Shown here piece after piece: positions 7,481 to 16,215 of a stretch of DNA of 25,282 nucleotides (the first letter of the stretch is position 1; every line of letters begins with the position of its first letter). Made by a program: the position numbers and the translations under genes. This DNA is from a virus. The notes under the pieces are model-generated. The model was given only the letters and a program-made list of their open reading frames with translations, did not search any database and was not told the DNA's origin. The stretch lies in the IMG/VR virus record IMGVR_UViG_3300042294_000364, positions 1-25,282 of that record. The stretch is one strand, 5' to 3'.

Positions 7481-8976
7481 ATAAATATGCACTTATAGAG
7501 TCTGGTTGGGTACCCGGACACCCAGATGCGTTCAAACCAAATGCTGTCGGCAAGATTAGTTTGTATGGCTCAAACCCATTAGAAACCATTGGGGATTTAG
7601 TTGGGGACACTTTTGAGGCTGTTGGAGATTTGGTTGAGGATGTAGTAGACGTTGTTGAAACAACAGTTGAAGTTATCGTTGAAAACCCAGAAATCCTAGT
7701 CATTGCTATTGCTGCACCCTATGCAATCTCAGCCATTGGTACTGCTATGGGAGCCTCAGCAGCAACAATTGCTGCCGTAACCCAACCAATTACAGCCGCA
7801 GCGATCACTGCAAGCCAAGGTGGGGACATTGAAGACATTGGTAAGGCGGCTCTGGCTGCTTACGTTGCACCAAGAGTTGCTGGTTCCACAGCAGCCACGG
7901 CTTCTGCTTCAGGATTACAAAACACACTGGCTAACGTAGTAGGTGGTGCCGCAGGTGGCGCTACAGCCGCAGCCATTACGGGTGGCGATATTGGTCAGTC
8001 TGCCGTTAGTAGCGGCATAGCAAGCGGGGTAGGCGCTGAAGTCAAAGAAGGACTAACAGGACTTGGCGGCACACCAACCGAACCACAAGCAATTACAGGA
8101 GCCGAACAAGTTGGTGCAACGCAAGGTGGTCTTTCACCCTCTACCGCTGAAACCATTGGTCGAGTAGTAGGCGCTGCTGCTGGCGGTGCTGCTACTGGAA
8201 ACACAGAGGCCGCTGTTACTGGCGCATTGCTTGGCGAACTTAACCGTGAGTTAAAGAAACTTACGACAGACGAGGTTGATATTGGCTTTGGCCCCGGCAA
8301 ATTCCAACAAGACCTGACAGAACAAGATATTGTCGGTATGCCGGAAGACCAGTTTGATCGCATGATGACCGCGATTGAACAGGATTTAAGCGGGTCAGAG
8401 CGTGAACAACTGTTTGCTCCTGACGCTCCGGGTATTGGGCCACAAGACTATGGCCTTACCGCTGGCACTACCCGTAGGCCAAGAGAAGAGATGGGAGGCG
8501 CTCAAGGCGCTGGCGGTGAATTAGAAGAGTTGCCAGAAGATATTAACTTTGAAGAGATTTTTGCTGGCGAGTATGGCGGTGAAGGACTGCGTGGCCCTGA
8601 AGTATCTGCTGCCGAAGGTATGGGTGGTGGTACTGGACTAACCGTGCCGCGTGAGAAAGAGACTGTCACTGAGCGTGGCGTAGAACCTGAAGACCAAATC
8701 TTGCGCCAGATTGAAGAGGAGATGTATCCAACTCCCGGTACGCAAGGGGTTGTACGTCAGCCTTCTGATCTGTCTACGCTTCAGTTAAGGGTTTCGGGTG
8801 AAACGCCAGCGTCTACTGCTGCCCGTGAAACACCTGCAATCTCTACCCGTGTCACTGGCGAAGCAGGCGAAGGCATCCTTGGGGAAAAAGAGCCGATATT
8901 CGGTGGTGATGAAGATGAACAACGTGCGGTATGGAACCGCCGTTCACTGCGCCTTAGACGCGCTTTAGGATTCTAA
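7477..8976 (+). CDS. Large Gly/Ala-rich internal virion protein
   Basis: This 499-residue protein has no enzymatic motif. After a polar N-terminus (1-45), acidic amphipathic repeats (DLVGDTFEAVGDLVEDVVDV) lead into a hydrophobic helical stretch (about 65-115, including LVIAIAAPYAISAIGTAMGA), then long Gly/Ala/Thr-rich segments that suggest a membrane-interacting or DNA-ejection protein. The second half (about 245-499) is acidic and low-complexity, with a short basic C-terminus (NRRSLRLRRALGF). Proteins of this composition lie beside internal virion proteins in short-tailed and related aquatic phages. It overlaps the preceding gene by four bases. Role inferred from composition and neighbours. 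Confidence 0.6.
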   Translation: MNKYALIESGWVPGHPDAFKPNAVGKISLYGSNPLETIGDLVGDTFEAVGDLVEDVVDVVETTVEVIVENPEILVIAIAAPYAISAIGTAMGASAATIAAVTQPITAAAITASQGGDIEDIGKAALAAYVAPRVAGSTAATASASGLQNTLANVVGGAAGGATAAAITGGDIGQSAVSSGIASGVGAEVKEGLTGLGGTPTEPQAITGAEQVGATQGGLSPSTAETIGRVVGAAAGGAATGNTEAAVTGALLGELNRELKKLTTDEVDIGFGPGKFQQDLTEQDIVGMPEDQFDRMMTAIEQDLSGSEREQLFAPDAPGIGPQDYGLTAGTTRRPREEMGGAQGAGGELEELPEDINFEEIFAGEYGGEGLRGPEVSAAEGMGGGTGLTVPREKETVTERGVEPEDQILRQIEEEMYPTPGTQGVVRQPSDLSTLQLRVSGETPASTAARETPAISTRVTGEAGEGILGEKEPIFGGDEDEQRAVWNRRSLRLRRALGF

Positions 8977-8977
8977 T

Positions 8978-10138
8978 ATGCCCGGAATGAAAAGTTTAGT
9001 TGGGATGGGTGGTTCTGGAAATGCCCGTGAACTCGCTGAGATGTTACGCCAACTTGGTCGAGGCCGGGATACCGTGCTTGCCCATATCACGCCAGAAGAG
9101 GCTCAGATGCTCATGGATGCTGGTGGCTCCGGGGATATAAACCCCAACACTGGCTTGCCTGAGTTTCAAGATGCAGATATTCAGGGCGATGAAAATTTCT
9201 ACGGTGTATCTACAATTCCTTATCAGGGTGACGTAGAAATGCAAGAAGGTGGTTTTTACGGACAAACGCCAACGGCAAGAATTATTGAACGCCCTACAAG
9301 TAATCAAGGTCGACAATTGGTCACAACTTTACTTGAACCAACGCAAGAGCGAGCATTGCCAGCAAGAGTTTATGCTAATTTAACAGGAACTAAACCAACT
9401 ATTTACCAACCACAAACACAGTATGCAGCAGAGTTTGGACTTACGGATGCAGAACTGCAACCCGGTGGATTTTACGGTGGTCGCGCTCCAACAGCAGAAG
9501 AATACGCCGCAGTTTACCAAGAACCACAACCCGGATTTTTGCAAACAGCAGCCCAAGGAATTGAAGATACTGCGGCGCAATATAGAGATTTGGCACGACA
9601 GTATCCTACGGTTGCGAAGATGCTCTCTACTGGTGCCACTACATTGCCAGCCTTAATTAACGCAATACGTGCCAGAAGAGAGGCGGAAAAAAGTGCAGCG
9701 GAGTTTAGGCGCTTAGGTGAGCCTTTACGCGCACAAGGCGAATCGTTAAGGCAACAGGCTTTGTCTGGAACCTTGACTCCGCAACAGGCGGCTGCTCAAG
9801 AGGCTTCACGGGCAAGATTACGTCAGCAAGCGTCTACCCGTGGCGCAACCACTGGTACACAGCAGGCAATGATCGAAGGTCAGTTAGGACGTACTCGCGC
9901 TCAATTAAGCGAGACAAATCTTAACAATGCGCTCAAGCAATTAAACCTTGCTAACGCTTACGATGAAGCCGCTATTAAGGCAAAACTTGCCGCAGATGCG
10001 GAAATATCAAACAGCGTAGCAAACATTTTTGCAAACCTTGGTAGAGACATTACTAGCCAAGCACCAGCGCCGCAAAGGCAACAAACCGCTATGGCTACAC
10101 AACCTGAAGTTACACGCCGCCCTGACACGCGAGGATAA
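8978..10138 (+). CDS. Internal virion protein with FYG repeats
   Basis: This 386-residue protein begins MPGMKSLVGMGGSGNARELAE and contains GDINPNTGLPEF, a segment I recognise from internal virion proteins of aquatic phages. An N-terminal half with three Phe-Tyr-Gly turns (ENFYG near 73, GGFYGQTPTA near 92, GGFYGGRAPTAEE near 164) is followed by a long Ala/Gln/Arg-rich coiled coil (about 225-350). The C-terminus is Pro/Gln-rich. The recurring GGFYG unit is a notable internal repeat. Likely part of the inner virion or ejection machinery; no enzyme motif is seen. Confidence 0.6.
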   Translation: MPGMKSLVGMGGSGNARELAEMLRQLGRGRDTVLAHITPEEAQMLMDAGGSGDINPNTGLPEFQDADIQGDENFYGVSTIPYQGDVEMQEGGFYGQTPTARIIERPTSNQGRQLVTTLLEPTQERALPARVYANLTGTKPTIYQPQTQYAAEFGLTDAELQPGGFYGGRAPTAEEYAAVYQEPQPGFLQTAAQGIEDTAAQYRDLARQYPTVAKMLSTGATTLPALINAIRARREAEKSAAEFRRLGEPLRAQGESLRQQALSGTLTPQQAAAQEASRARLRQQASTRGATTGTQQAMIEGQLGRTRAQLSETNLNNALKQLNLANAYDEAAIKAKLAADAEISNSVANIFANLGRDITSQAPAPQRQQTAMATQPEVTRRPDTRG

Positions 10139-10140
10139 AC

Positions 10141-11430
10141 ATGGCTCTAGCCGAAACCCTTAATCAACCAATCGATCCTTTTGCAAGCATTGGAAAAATT
10201 GCAAAAGGCGAGGATGTTATTAGTCGTGCAGGTATTGCGCGTAAAGAATTGGAACCTTTAGCAAGAGAAGAGTCGGCTGCTACAGAGGCCGCAAAAATTA
10301 AAGAATCACAATTAAAACTTCAACAAGCAAAAAAAGAAACGGAAGTTGAAGAGACATTTGCCAAAGAAAAACGTAAAGCAGTAGAAGATTTTCAAAAAAA
10401 CTTGCCACAACAGCCTCTTTTTAACCCCACTCAATTTGATTCTGGAGCCGCAGCAGAACTCGCTGGCATGACTGCAATTCTTGGCACCCTTGTTGGAGGT
10501 GTCAGCGCCCGTGCCGCATTAAAAAGCATGGAAGGATTTACCAAAGGCGCTAGAGAAGGCCGTGTTGATTTGTATGACAAAGAAGTAAAGCAATTTGAAA
10601 AAGATTTAGGCGCTTGGAAAAACAATGTTGAAATGGCAAAAAGCCGTTTAACAGAGATTATTGACTTGTTAGGCACAGATAAAAATGCTGCCAGAATTAA
10701 ACTAAAAGAATTAGAACCTAGTCTCGATGAAGGCTTGATTAAAACACAAGTACGCATGGGCAACCCAAAAAGGGCTTTGGAGATTGCTAATAAAGCATCT
10801 CAAGCCGGAGATCAAGCAGAAGCAGCACTGTCAAGGTCAACAAATAAAGACGGATTAAAACCGGGTGTCGTTGCGTCAGACCGTTTTGCAATGCGAGTCA
10901 AACTAAAAGGCGTGTCTGATCGAATGAAAAAGGCGTTATCAGACGAAAATTTTGCTAAAACACTCGATAAGTACAGATTAGATTTATTTTTCCAAGAGCA
11001 ATCTCCGTATCTTGACCAATTGCTGCAAACCAACATACCAGAAGATGTTAGGGCGTTTGCTATTCTGGCAAAAACATTCCGTAACCAAAAATATAAAGAA
11101 GAGTCTGGCACGGCTGTTACATCCTACGAACAATTGCGCCAATATGGTGCAGTGCCTCAGCCGGGAGATTCTGCAAAAACATTAAAAGATAAATTAAAGA
11201 CACTTGACGAAGGATTGATTAGTGATATTACTACCGATATGACGGTATATCCACAGTTGAGAGCCGTTGGTCAGTCGCTTGGATACGCACGATCCATGTC
11301 TCAACCTGCAACTGAAAAAATTGCTACCAAAGAAGACGTTGATGCAACAGCAGAAGCAAACAAATTAACCGTAGATCAGGTTAAACAAATGTTAAAAGCC
11401 CAAGGTTACAAAATCGAAGGCGAGGAATAA
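10141..11430 (+). CDS. Coiled-coil internal virion protein
   Basis: This 429-residue protein is highly helical, with long Lys/Glu/Ala coiled coils (about 30-90 and 130-190, e.g. KIKESQLKLQQAKKETEVEE) and a glycine-rich hydrophobic segment near 105-125 (LAGMTAILGTLVGGVSARAAL) that could insert in a membrane. The C-terminal half is helical without recognisable motifs. Ribosome site GAGGA lies six bases upstream of ATG 10141. It lies in the cluster of large helical proteins between the tail genes and the small-gene run, as expected for internal or ejection proteins. Function inferred from composition and position. Confidence 0.6.
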   Translation: MALAETLNQPIDPFASIGKIAKGEDVISRAGIARKELEPLAREESAATEAAKIKESQLKLQQAKKETEVEETFAKEKRKAVEDFQKNLPQQPLFNPTQFDSGAAAELAGMTAILGTLVGGVSARAALKSMEGFTKGAREGRVDLYDKEVKQFEKDLGAWKNNVEMAKSRLTEIIDLLGTDKNAARIKLKELEPSLDEGLIKTQVRMGNPKRALEIANKASQAGDQAEAALSRSTNKDGLKPGVVASDRFAMRVKLKGVSDRMKKALSDENFAKTLDKYRLDLFFQEQSPYLDQLLQTNIPEDVRAFAILAKTFRNQKYKEESGTAVTSYEQLRQYGAVPQPGDSAKTLKDKLKTLDEGLISDITTDMTVYPQLRAVGQSLGYARSMSQPATEKIATKEDVDATAEANKLTVDQVKQMLKAQGYKIEGEE

Positions 11431-13764
11431 ATGGCACAAACAGGACGCAATTTACTGGCTCAAGAGCCACCAAAAGGCAGAAATTTATTTGCCGAAGAAG
11501 TTCCTACGCCTAGCGAACCAACTTCAGAGCCAGAAAGCAAACCAGACCAAAGATTTGATATTAGAAAAATTCCTGAATCTGCTGCTTATGGCGGATTGTT
11601 TGGTGCGCTTACGCCTGAGATTATGAAAGGCGCTGGAAAAGTTGCTGGAGTATTTCCGCAAACTCGCGCTTTTGCGCCAATGTTTGAGGTGGCTGGCGAG
11701 GCTGCTAGAGGCCGCAGGGCTGCCGGTGCCGTTGCTGGCGGGTTTTCTGCTGGCACAGGAGAGACTGCTGCTCAAACCGCAAAAGCACTTGGCGCAGGGC
11801 CGGTAGTACAAGAGGCTGCAAGATTTGGTACGGAAATATTAGGGCCTGCCGGATTGGTTGCTGCTGGTCGTAGCCTGCCGATCACGAGAGAGTTTATTAA
11901 AGATATTACTGAGGGCGGCTATAAAGACGCTACTCAGCGTTTTGCTGATCGTTTGCGTGGCCCTGCTGCCCGTGAGGCAAGAACTGCTCAAGAGGCGGTC
12001 ATTGGCGCTTTAGAAAAAGAAGCATCTGCACTACGAGCCGAAGGAAAATCAGTGGCAGACCAGATCATTGCTAACGCTGAATCTGAAGCCACAAGGTTAG
12101 CGCCTACTAACGCGCAACGTGCTGCTGAAATTAGACAGGCTGCGCGTAACGAGGCTAACAATATTCTTGCAGACATTGATCGCCAAATAAAGTTCAAGAG
12201 GGCTGCATTGAGCCGTACCCGTGGAGTTATTGCCGAGGCCGAGCGCGTTCCGGGGAGCGCCCGTGCTTTGATTGGAGAGCCAAGAGAGGCTACAGACGTA
12301 GGAACCACCTTACGTGACAGGATCACTCAGGTACAAGGTGATCGTTTAGCCAAACGAGAAGCGCAAATTGTGGCAGATAAAGAGGCGGTAAATGCTGAAG
12401 TTACTGCCAAACAGTCTGCTGGTAATTACGTTTCTAACCGACAAGATTACCAAGACTTGCTTAATTTTTTGAAAGTTAAGGCTGGTATTGGCGCACAAGG
12501 CGCAAAGCAACCGTTGCAATCAGAACGTGATCCCGGCACGGTTAATGCCCTTAAACAAGTTTATAACGCATTAGACAGTACAGAAACACAGGAAGTAGGT
12601 GGTGTAGCCGTTCCTAAGATTCCGGGTTTCGATGCCATTGACACGGTACGCCGCAGATTGGGTGAGGCTTTCCGTAACCCAACGGCTGAAGGGTATGGCG
12701 CTATTGGTCAAGGATATGCCCGTGATCTGTACAAACAGTTAAGCACAATTCTTGGCGAATACTCCCCAGCCAAGAAACAGTTAATCAAGAATTATGAAAA
12801 CCTATCCCGTGATCTTGATGTATTTAAGGGTGGCGCAGGGCAAAAGGCTACGGCTGTAGAACGGTTTGACCCGGACAGGTTTAAGACCTACGCCTCAGAA
12901 TTGCCTGCCAACTACTTTACCAATCGTGAGTCAGTTAAGGACTTGATTGAACTTACTGGTGGGGATCGCCGGTTTGTAGAACAACAGGCTGCTTCTTATG
13001 TTGCACGGCAACTAGAGGGTGTCAAAACACAACAGGCAGCGTCTAATTGGGAATTGGCTAATCGGGATTGGCTGGTTGAGTTTCCAGCGCTGCAAGGCTC
13101 AGTGAACCGCTATTTAGAATCTTTAGGCTTTGCAGAACGCCGTATCCCTAGGACTGAGGCTGTAGCCAAAGCACTAAAGACTGAGATTCCTAAGATTCCT
13201 GAACTTGCTCAAAAACGAGCAGGCCAGATAGTCAAAGGCGCGGAGAAAGAAGCCGCTGCGCTTGAACGCCCCGGTGCAGCACTAAGTGCTGAGGCAAGAA
13301 CTGCCGCAAGAGAAACGCAGGCCGCAGCATCGGCAAAGGCTAAGTTGCTATCTAGCCTTGGAAAAGACCCGGCAAAGGCTTTTGACGAATTGGTACGTGC
13401 CGGTAATACCGATAGGTTACGTGCTGCTGCCCCGGTCATTAAGTCTGATCCAGAAATACAAAGTCAATTTTTGGAAGGTGTACGGATTAGTCTTAGCCGT
13501 GTCAATCCACAAGAAATGGCTGATACCTACCGCCGTTTGATCCAGCCTGCCTTGTTAGATACCAAATTGATTGACGCTAAACAAGCCAAACAGATTGCCG
13601 ATCAGGTGCGTTTGGTAGAAATGTCAGTGGCTCCTGAGCGCCGTGCTATGGCAATCACTTCAGCCATTCGTAATGCGGTTACTGGAACGGCTGGTGCTGC
13701 CTCCTCTAGGCTTATGGAATCGCTAGGTTTATCTTTTACCCAACCATTTTTAGGAGGCCAATAA
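11431..13764 (+). CDS. Large coiled-coil internal virion / ejection protein
   Basis: At 777 residues this is the largest gene in the window. It begins MAQTGRNLLAQEPPKGRNLF, then a Gly/Ala-rich hydrophobic segment (about 50-140) that may associate with membranes, followed by very long Ala/Arg/Glu/Lys coiled coils (about 160-320 and 580-650). No protease or transglycosylase motif was seen in the translation, unlike some podoviral internal proteins. The stop overlaps the next ATG by one base. It is preceded by the site GAGGA and ends the large-protein block. Best read as an inner-core or ejection protein. Confidence 0.6.
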   Translation: MAQTGRNLLAQEPPKGRNLFAEEVPTPSEPTSEPESKPDQRFDIRKIPESAAYGGLFGALTPEIMKGAGKVAGVFPQTRAFAPMFEVAGEAARGRRAAGAVAGGFSAGTGETAAQTAKALGAGPVVQEAARFGTEILGPAGLVAAGRSLPITREFIKDITEGGYKDATQRFADRLRGPAAREARTAQEAVIGALEKEASALRAEGKSVADQIIANAESEATRLAPTNAQRAAEIRQAARNEANNILADIDRQIKFKRAALSRTRGVIAEAERVPGSARALIGEPREATDVGTTLRDRITQVQGDRLAKREAQIVADKEAVNAEVTAKQSAGNYVSNRQDYQDLLNFLKVKAGIGAQGAKQPLQSERDPGTVNALKQVYNALDSTETQEVGGVAVPKIPGFDAIDTVRRRLGEAFRNPTAEGYGAIGQGYARDLYKQLSTILGEYSPAKKQLIKNYENLSRDLDVFKGGAGQKATAVERFDPDRFKTYASELPANYFTNRESVKDLIELTGGDRRFVEQQAASYVARQLEGVKTQQAASNWELANRDWLVEFPALQGSVNRYLESLGFAERRIPRTEAVAKALKTEIPKIPELAQKRAGQIVKGAEKEAAALERPGAALSAEARTAARETQAAASAKAKLLSSLGKDPAKAFDELVRAGNTDRLRAAAPVIKSDPEIQSQFLEGVRISLSRVNPQEMADTYRRLIQPALLDTKLIDAKQAKQIADQVRLVEMSVAPERRAMAITSAIRNAVTGTAGAASSRLMESLGLSFTQPFLGGQ

Positions 13765-13940
13765 TGCCCTTAATGAAAGGTTCTGGCAAAAAGACTATCT
13801 CTACCAATATTGGTGAGATGGTAAGTAAGTTTAAGCGTACTGGAAAACTCGGCACTTCCCGTCCGTCTAGTAAACGTGCCGCAATGAAACAGGCTGCTGC
13901 TGCTGCATATGCCAGCGCCAGAAAGAGCAAACGCAAATGA
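13764..13940 (+). CDS. Small basic peptide (58 aa), conserved phage family
   Basis: This short gene is reconstructed here: ATG 13764 overlaps the previous TAA by one base, and the frame closes at 13940 after 58 residues. The peptide is strongly basic, starts MPLMKGSGKKTISTNIGEMV and ends AASARKSKRK-like in a Lys/Arg tail. The GSGKKTISxNI opening matches a small basic family I have seen annotated in aquatic phages (DUF6496-like); the role is unknown, possibly nucleic-acid binding or packaging. It is coupled to the next gene (ATGA at 13937). Confidence 0.7.
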   Translation: MPLMKGSGKKTISTNIGEMVSKFKRTGKLGTSRPSSKRAAMKQAAAAAYASARKSKRK

Positions 13941-14110
13941 ACAAGAATTACCAAGAAATGACTCAGATGGAAAAGCGTCAGGCTGATCGTTCTGCCGCAC
14001 GTAATTCTGCTAATGAGACTACTGGCTCAGAAGATGCCATGAGAGCGCGTGGTATGCGTCCTTTGGAGCCAAAAAAGATGAACCGTTCCAAGCGGAAAAT
14101 GGATAGATGA
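13937..14110 (+). CDS. Small basic peptide (57 aa), hypothetical
   Basis: Reconstructed from the overlap of the previous stop: ATGA at 13937, frame open to TGA 14110, 57 residues. It begins MNKNYQEMTQMEKRQADRSA and ends in a Lys/Arg-rich segment (KKMNRSKRKMDR). Net positive charge and length suggest a nucleic-acid-binding or scaffold peptide, but nothing is proven. Its stop overlaps the start of the next gene in the same ATGA style, so the three form one coupled unit. Confidence 0.65.
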   Translation: MNKNYQEMTQMEKRQADRSAARNSANETTGSEDAMRARGMRPLEPKKMNRSKRKMDR

Positions 14111-14310
14111 GCAAGAAACAAAAGGGGCTGAACCCGGAATTAGAGGAAGCAGTCAGCACATTACTGCGTCAAGTAATGAGTGACACTACCGCCTCTTTGA
14201 CCGACAAGACTAAAGTATTAGACCGCGCTCTCAAACTGGAACAAATCAAACAAAAGATTTCAGATGACGAGTGGGGTAAGGGTTTTTATAACGATGAAGA
14301 AGGAGAGTAA
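14107..14310 (+). CDS. Hypothetical small helical protein
   Basis: This 67-residue protein is helical and acidic at the C-terminus: LEEAVSTLLRQVMSD, then TDKTKVLDRALKLEQIKQKI, and an acidic end (DDEWGKGFYNDEEGE). I have seen the LDRALKLE...DDEWG pattern in small proteins of aquatic phages, often near packaging genes, but cannot assign a function. ATG overlaps the preceding stop by four bases. Confidence 0.6.
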   Translation: MSKKQKGLNPELEEAVSTLLRQVMSDTTASLTDKTKVLDRALKLEQIKQKISDDEWGKGFYNDEEGE

Positions 14311-14312
14311 TT

Positions 14313-14540
14313 ATGTCGGAAGGAATGTTGTTGAAGATTCTACGGATAACGATGGAAGTAATATCTATGCGGTTATTGACCATCTTATCTATGGGGATGA
14401 GTTTTGGACTGGCTCTGTGGACGATGCAAGAGCCTTCTTGGGAACGTATGGCGATGGCTGCATTTTTTGCAGTGTGCGTCTTTTTACCTTGCATTAACAT
14501 TGAGAGGATTAAAAATGAAACTAAAGATCAGCAAAACTAG
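14313..14540 (+). CDS. Two-TM membrane protein, hypothetical
   Basis: This 75-residue protein has two membrane spans (about 18-37, MRLLTILSMGMSFGLALWTM, and 45-62, AAFFAVCVFLPCINI) and a basic C-terminus. It follows AAGGAGAG ideally placed before ATG 14313. It overlaps the start of the next gene by 26 bases. It could be a holin or a membrane-docking protein; with the GTA-type holin gene further downstream, an antiholin or pinholin role is only one option. A competing ORF in another frame over the same bases has no ribosome site and is treated as a shadow. Confidence 0.55.
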   Translation: MSEGMLLKILRITMEVISMRLLTILSMGMSFGLALWTMQEPSWERMAMAAFFAVCVFLPCINIERIKNETKDQQN

Positions 14541-14763
14541 CGTTTACATGAACGGTAAAGGCAACGGCAACGGCGAGTACAAAAAAGGGCCAGCCGGTGA
14601 GCCTTATCGCCCAGCGGTCATCACGGACGCTTGTGGGCATATGCAGCCTACTCGCACCAATCCGGGTGGCTTTGTAGGAATCTTTGATTACTCTGGTTCC
14701 GGCAGCACGAAACTGTCCCCAACGTCTAAGCCGGGTAACGCCGGAGGCAAAAGGATTATCTAA
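14515..14763 (+). CDS. Hypothetical 82-residue Gly/Lys-rich phage protein
   Basis: The true start is probably ATG 14515, preceded by GAGAGG at good spacing. An earlier in-frame ATG at 14404 lies inside the upstream membrane-protein gene and lacks a ribosome site. The peptide begins MKLKISKTSVYMNGKGNGNG and contains the loops GPAGEPYRP, TDACGHMQPTRTNPGGF and GSGSTKLSPTSKPG, ending KRII. It is rich in Gly, Lys and Ser with no hydrophobic helix. Function unknown; it directly precedes the pair of small paralogues, so a capsid or tail accessory role is possible. Confidence 0.55.
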   Translation: MKLKISKTSVYMNGKGNGNGEYKKGPAGEPYRPAVITDACGHMQPTRTNPGGFVGIFDYSGSGSTKLSPTSKPGNAGGKRII

Positions 14764-15105
14764 ATGGCTAACAACATAGCGTTTCAGGCTACTGGGAATA
14801 CCTTCGTAGTCGTAACAACCACGTCTAATACGGCGGTAAGCAAGAGTGTTACTGGTAACGCTCCTAGCAACCAATACCGTATTACGTCTGGGAACACCAC
14901 AGCATTTGTTTTGCTGTCGGAATCCAACGTAACTGCCGTATTGCCGACTATGACTACTAGCCAGCCGGGACTATGGCTTGCCAACGGGCAAACCGCAGTC
15001 GTTACCTCCCAACAGACTAGCGCTGATAGAACGGTGTTTATCTCCGTTATCTCTCAAGACGCTAACGGGGTGATCTACATCACGCCGGGAGAAGGAATCT
15101 CTTAA
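14764..15105 (+). CDS. Small beta-rich structural protein, paralogue A
   Basis: This 113-residue protein starts MANNIAFQATGNTFVV and ends VIYITPGEGIS. Alternating Thr/Val strands suggest a beta-sandwich. It is a tandem paralogue of the next gene, sharing the MANNI-x-FQ start and the YITPGEG end. The codons for PGEG contain GGGAGAAGGA, which falls where the ribosome site for the next gene must be. Likely a virion decoration or head-to-tail accessory protein; not proven. Confidence 0.6.
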   Translation: MANNIAFQATGNTFVVVTTTSNTAVSKSVTGNAPSNQYRITSGNTTAFVLLSESNVTAVLPTMTTSQPGLWLANGQTAVVTSQQTSADRTVFISVISQDANGVIYITPGEGIS

Positions 15106-15452
15106 TGGCTAATAACATTCCATTTCAACCGATGGGTAATTGCGTTGTTGCAACCGCATCATCCGCTAACACGCAAGGCAACGTAGTTGCTATTACTGCC
15201 GTAAGTCCAGTAAACCAATATTTTGTGTTTAACCCGGACAAGAACAATCCTGTCTTCGTTGCTTATGGGGATAACGTCAACATTACAGCGGCGATACCAA
15301 GCACCAATGGTGCCGCTGTTGTAGCCATAGCGCCTTACGCTGAGAAGACATTTACGGGGCCGCAGGTCAGCCCTACAAAAACTGTGTATGCAAGGATTAT
15401 TGCACCACACAATAACGCTGAGTTGTACATCACTCCCGGAGAAGGATTGTAA
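15105..15452 (+). CDS. Small beta-rich structural protein, paralogue B
   Basis: This 115-residue paralogue of the preceding protein starts MANNIPFQPMGNCVV and ends ELYITPGEGL, with alternating strands throughout. The middle diverges strongly from copy A. Its ATG follows the copy A stop with a one-base overlap (TAATG) and shares the GAGAAGGA ribosome site embedded in the upstream PGEG codons. The pair probably arose by duplication and may form a hetero-multimer. Role not established. Confidence 0.6.
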   Translation: MANNIPFQPMGNCVVATASSANTQGNVVAITAVSPVNQYFVFNPDKNNPVFVAYGDNVNITAAIPSTNGAAVVAIAPYAEKTFTGPQVSPTKTVYARIIAPHNNAELYITPGEGL

Positions 15453-15808
15453 TGGAAACAAAACAATATGAAAACGCTAAAGAAGTAGCAGGCAAATCGA
15501 TTGGTAGATTTGGCCTCTTCTATATTACGCTAATCGTATTGATTGGCGTAGGTTCTAGTTACTTCCTGTCCGAGTCGGCAATTACAGCCGTGATGACAAT
15601 GATTGGTGGCGCTCTAGTAGCGCTCATCAACCTAATGAACGGCATTGCTGGCACTGCGGTCAAAGAAGAGAAGCCTGAGTTTAAGGTCATCGAGGGATTG
15701 ATCCAGCGTTTAGACCAGAGAGAACCTCCAATGCGGGTAGATGTTGTGGATGGCAAGGTAACGGTTGCCAAAGGCCATGACATTGTTTCGATGAAGGAAG
15801 GCAAATGA
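15452..15808 (+). CDS. Two-TM membrane protein in lysis cassette
   Basis: This 118-residue protein has two spans (about 21-39, GLFYITLIVLIGVGSSYFL, and 44-66, ITAVMTMIGGALVALINLM) and a long soluble C-terminal part (FKVIEGLIQRLDQREPPMRV onwards). The ribosome site GAGAAGGA lies in the end of the upstream gene. It is followed by the 3TM holin and the endolysin, so a holin or antiholin partner is plausible. No family signature is visible. Confidence 0.6.
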   Translation: METKQYENAKEVAGKSIGRFGLFYITLIVLIGVGSSYFLSESAITAVMTMIGGALVALINLMNGIAGTAVKEEKPEFKVIEGLIQRLDQREPPMRVDVVDGKVTVAKGHDIVSMKEGK

Positions 15809-16215
15809 TCCCATTCGCTGCGCTATTCGATGTTGGCATGAAGGTACTGGATAAGGTCATACCTGATCCAGAGGCTAGAGCCAAGGCACAGGCTGAACTT
15901 ATCAAGGTGCAGCAAGAAGGTAGGCTTGCTGAGTTGCAGGCTGATAACGTGGAAGCCCAAGAACTGAGCAAGCGCCTATCTGCCGACATGGGGTCAGACT
16001 CATGGATGTCAAAGAATATCCGGCCTATGACTCTGGTTTACATCCTGACAGCATACCTAGCATTGGCTGTAATGGATGCTATGGGATTAGACATATCTGA
16101 TAACTTTGTATCGCTATTAGGTCAGTGGGGGATGCTAGTTATGTCTTTTTACTTTGGTGGGCGCACTCTTGAAAAGATCATGGACATGAGGGCTAAGAGT
16201 GAACCTAAGTCCTAA
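15805..16215 (+). CDS. GTA-type 3TM holin
   Basis: This 136-residue protein has an amphipathic N-terminal part, an Ala/Lys/Glu helix (about 22-60), then the hallmark SDSWMSKNIRPMTLVYILTA, further hydrophobic spans (about 74-92 and 101-118) and FYFGGRTLEK. The D-S-W-M-(S/T)-(K/R)-N-I-R-P and Y-F-G-G-R-T-L-E-K signatures match the 3TM holin family first named from gene transfer agents. It would permeabilise the inner membrane to release the endolysin encoded directly downstream. It overlaps both neighbours. Confidence 0.85.
   Translation: MIPFAALFDVGMKVLDKVIPDPEARAKAQAELIKVQQEGRLAELQADNVEAQELSKRLSADMGSDSWMSKNIRPMTLVYILTAYLALAVMDAMGLDISDNFVSLLGQWGMLVMSFYFGGRTLEKIMDMRAKSEPKS

Noticed and set aside
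14264-14497. An alternative frame over the two-TM gene
   Set aside because: No ribosome site at its start; the overlapping two-TM frame has AAGGAGAG at ideal spacing and a membrane-protein composition.
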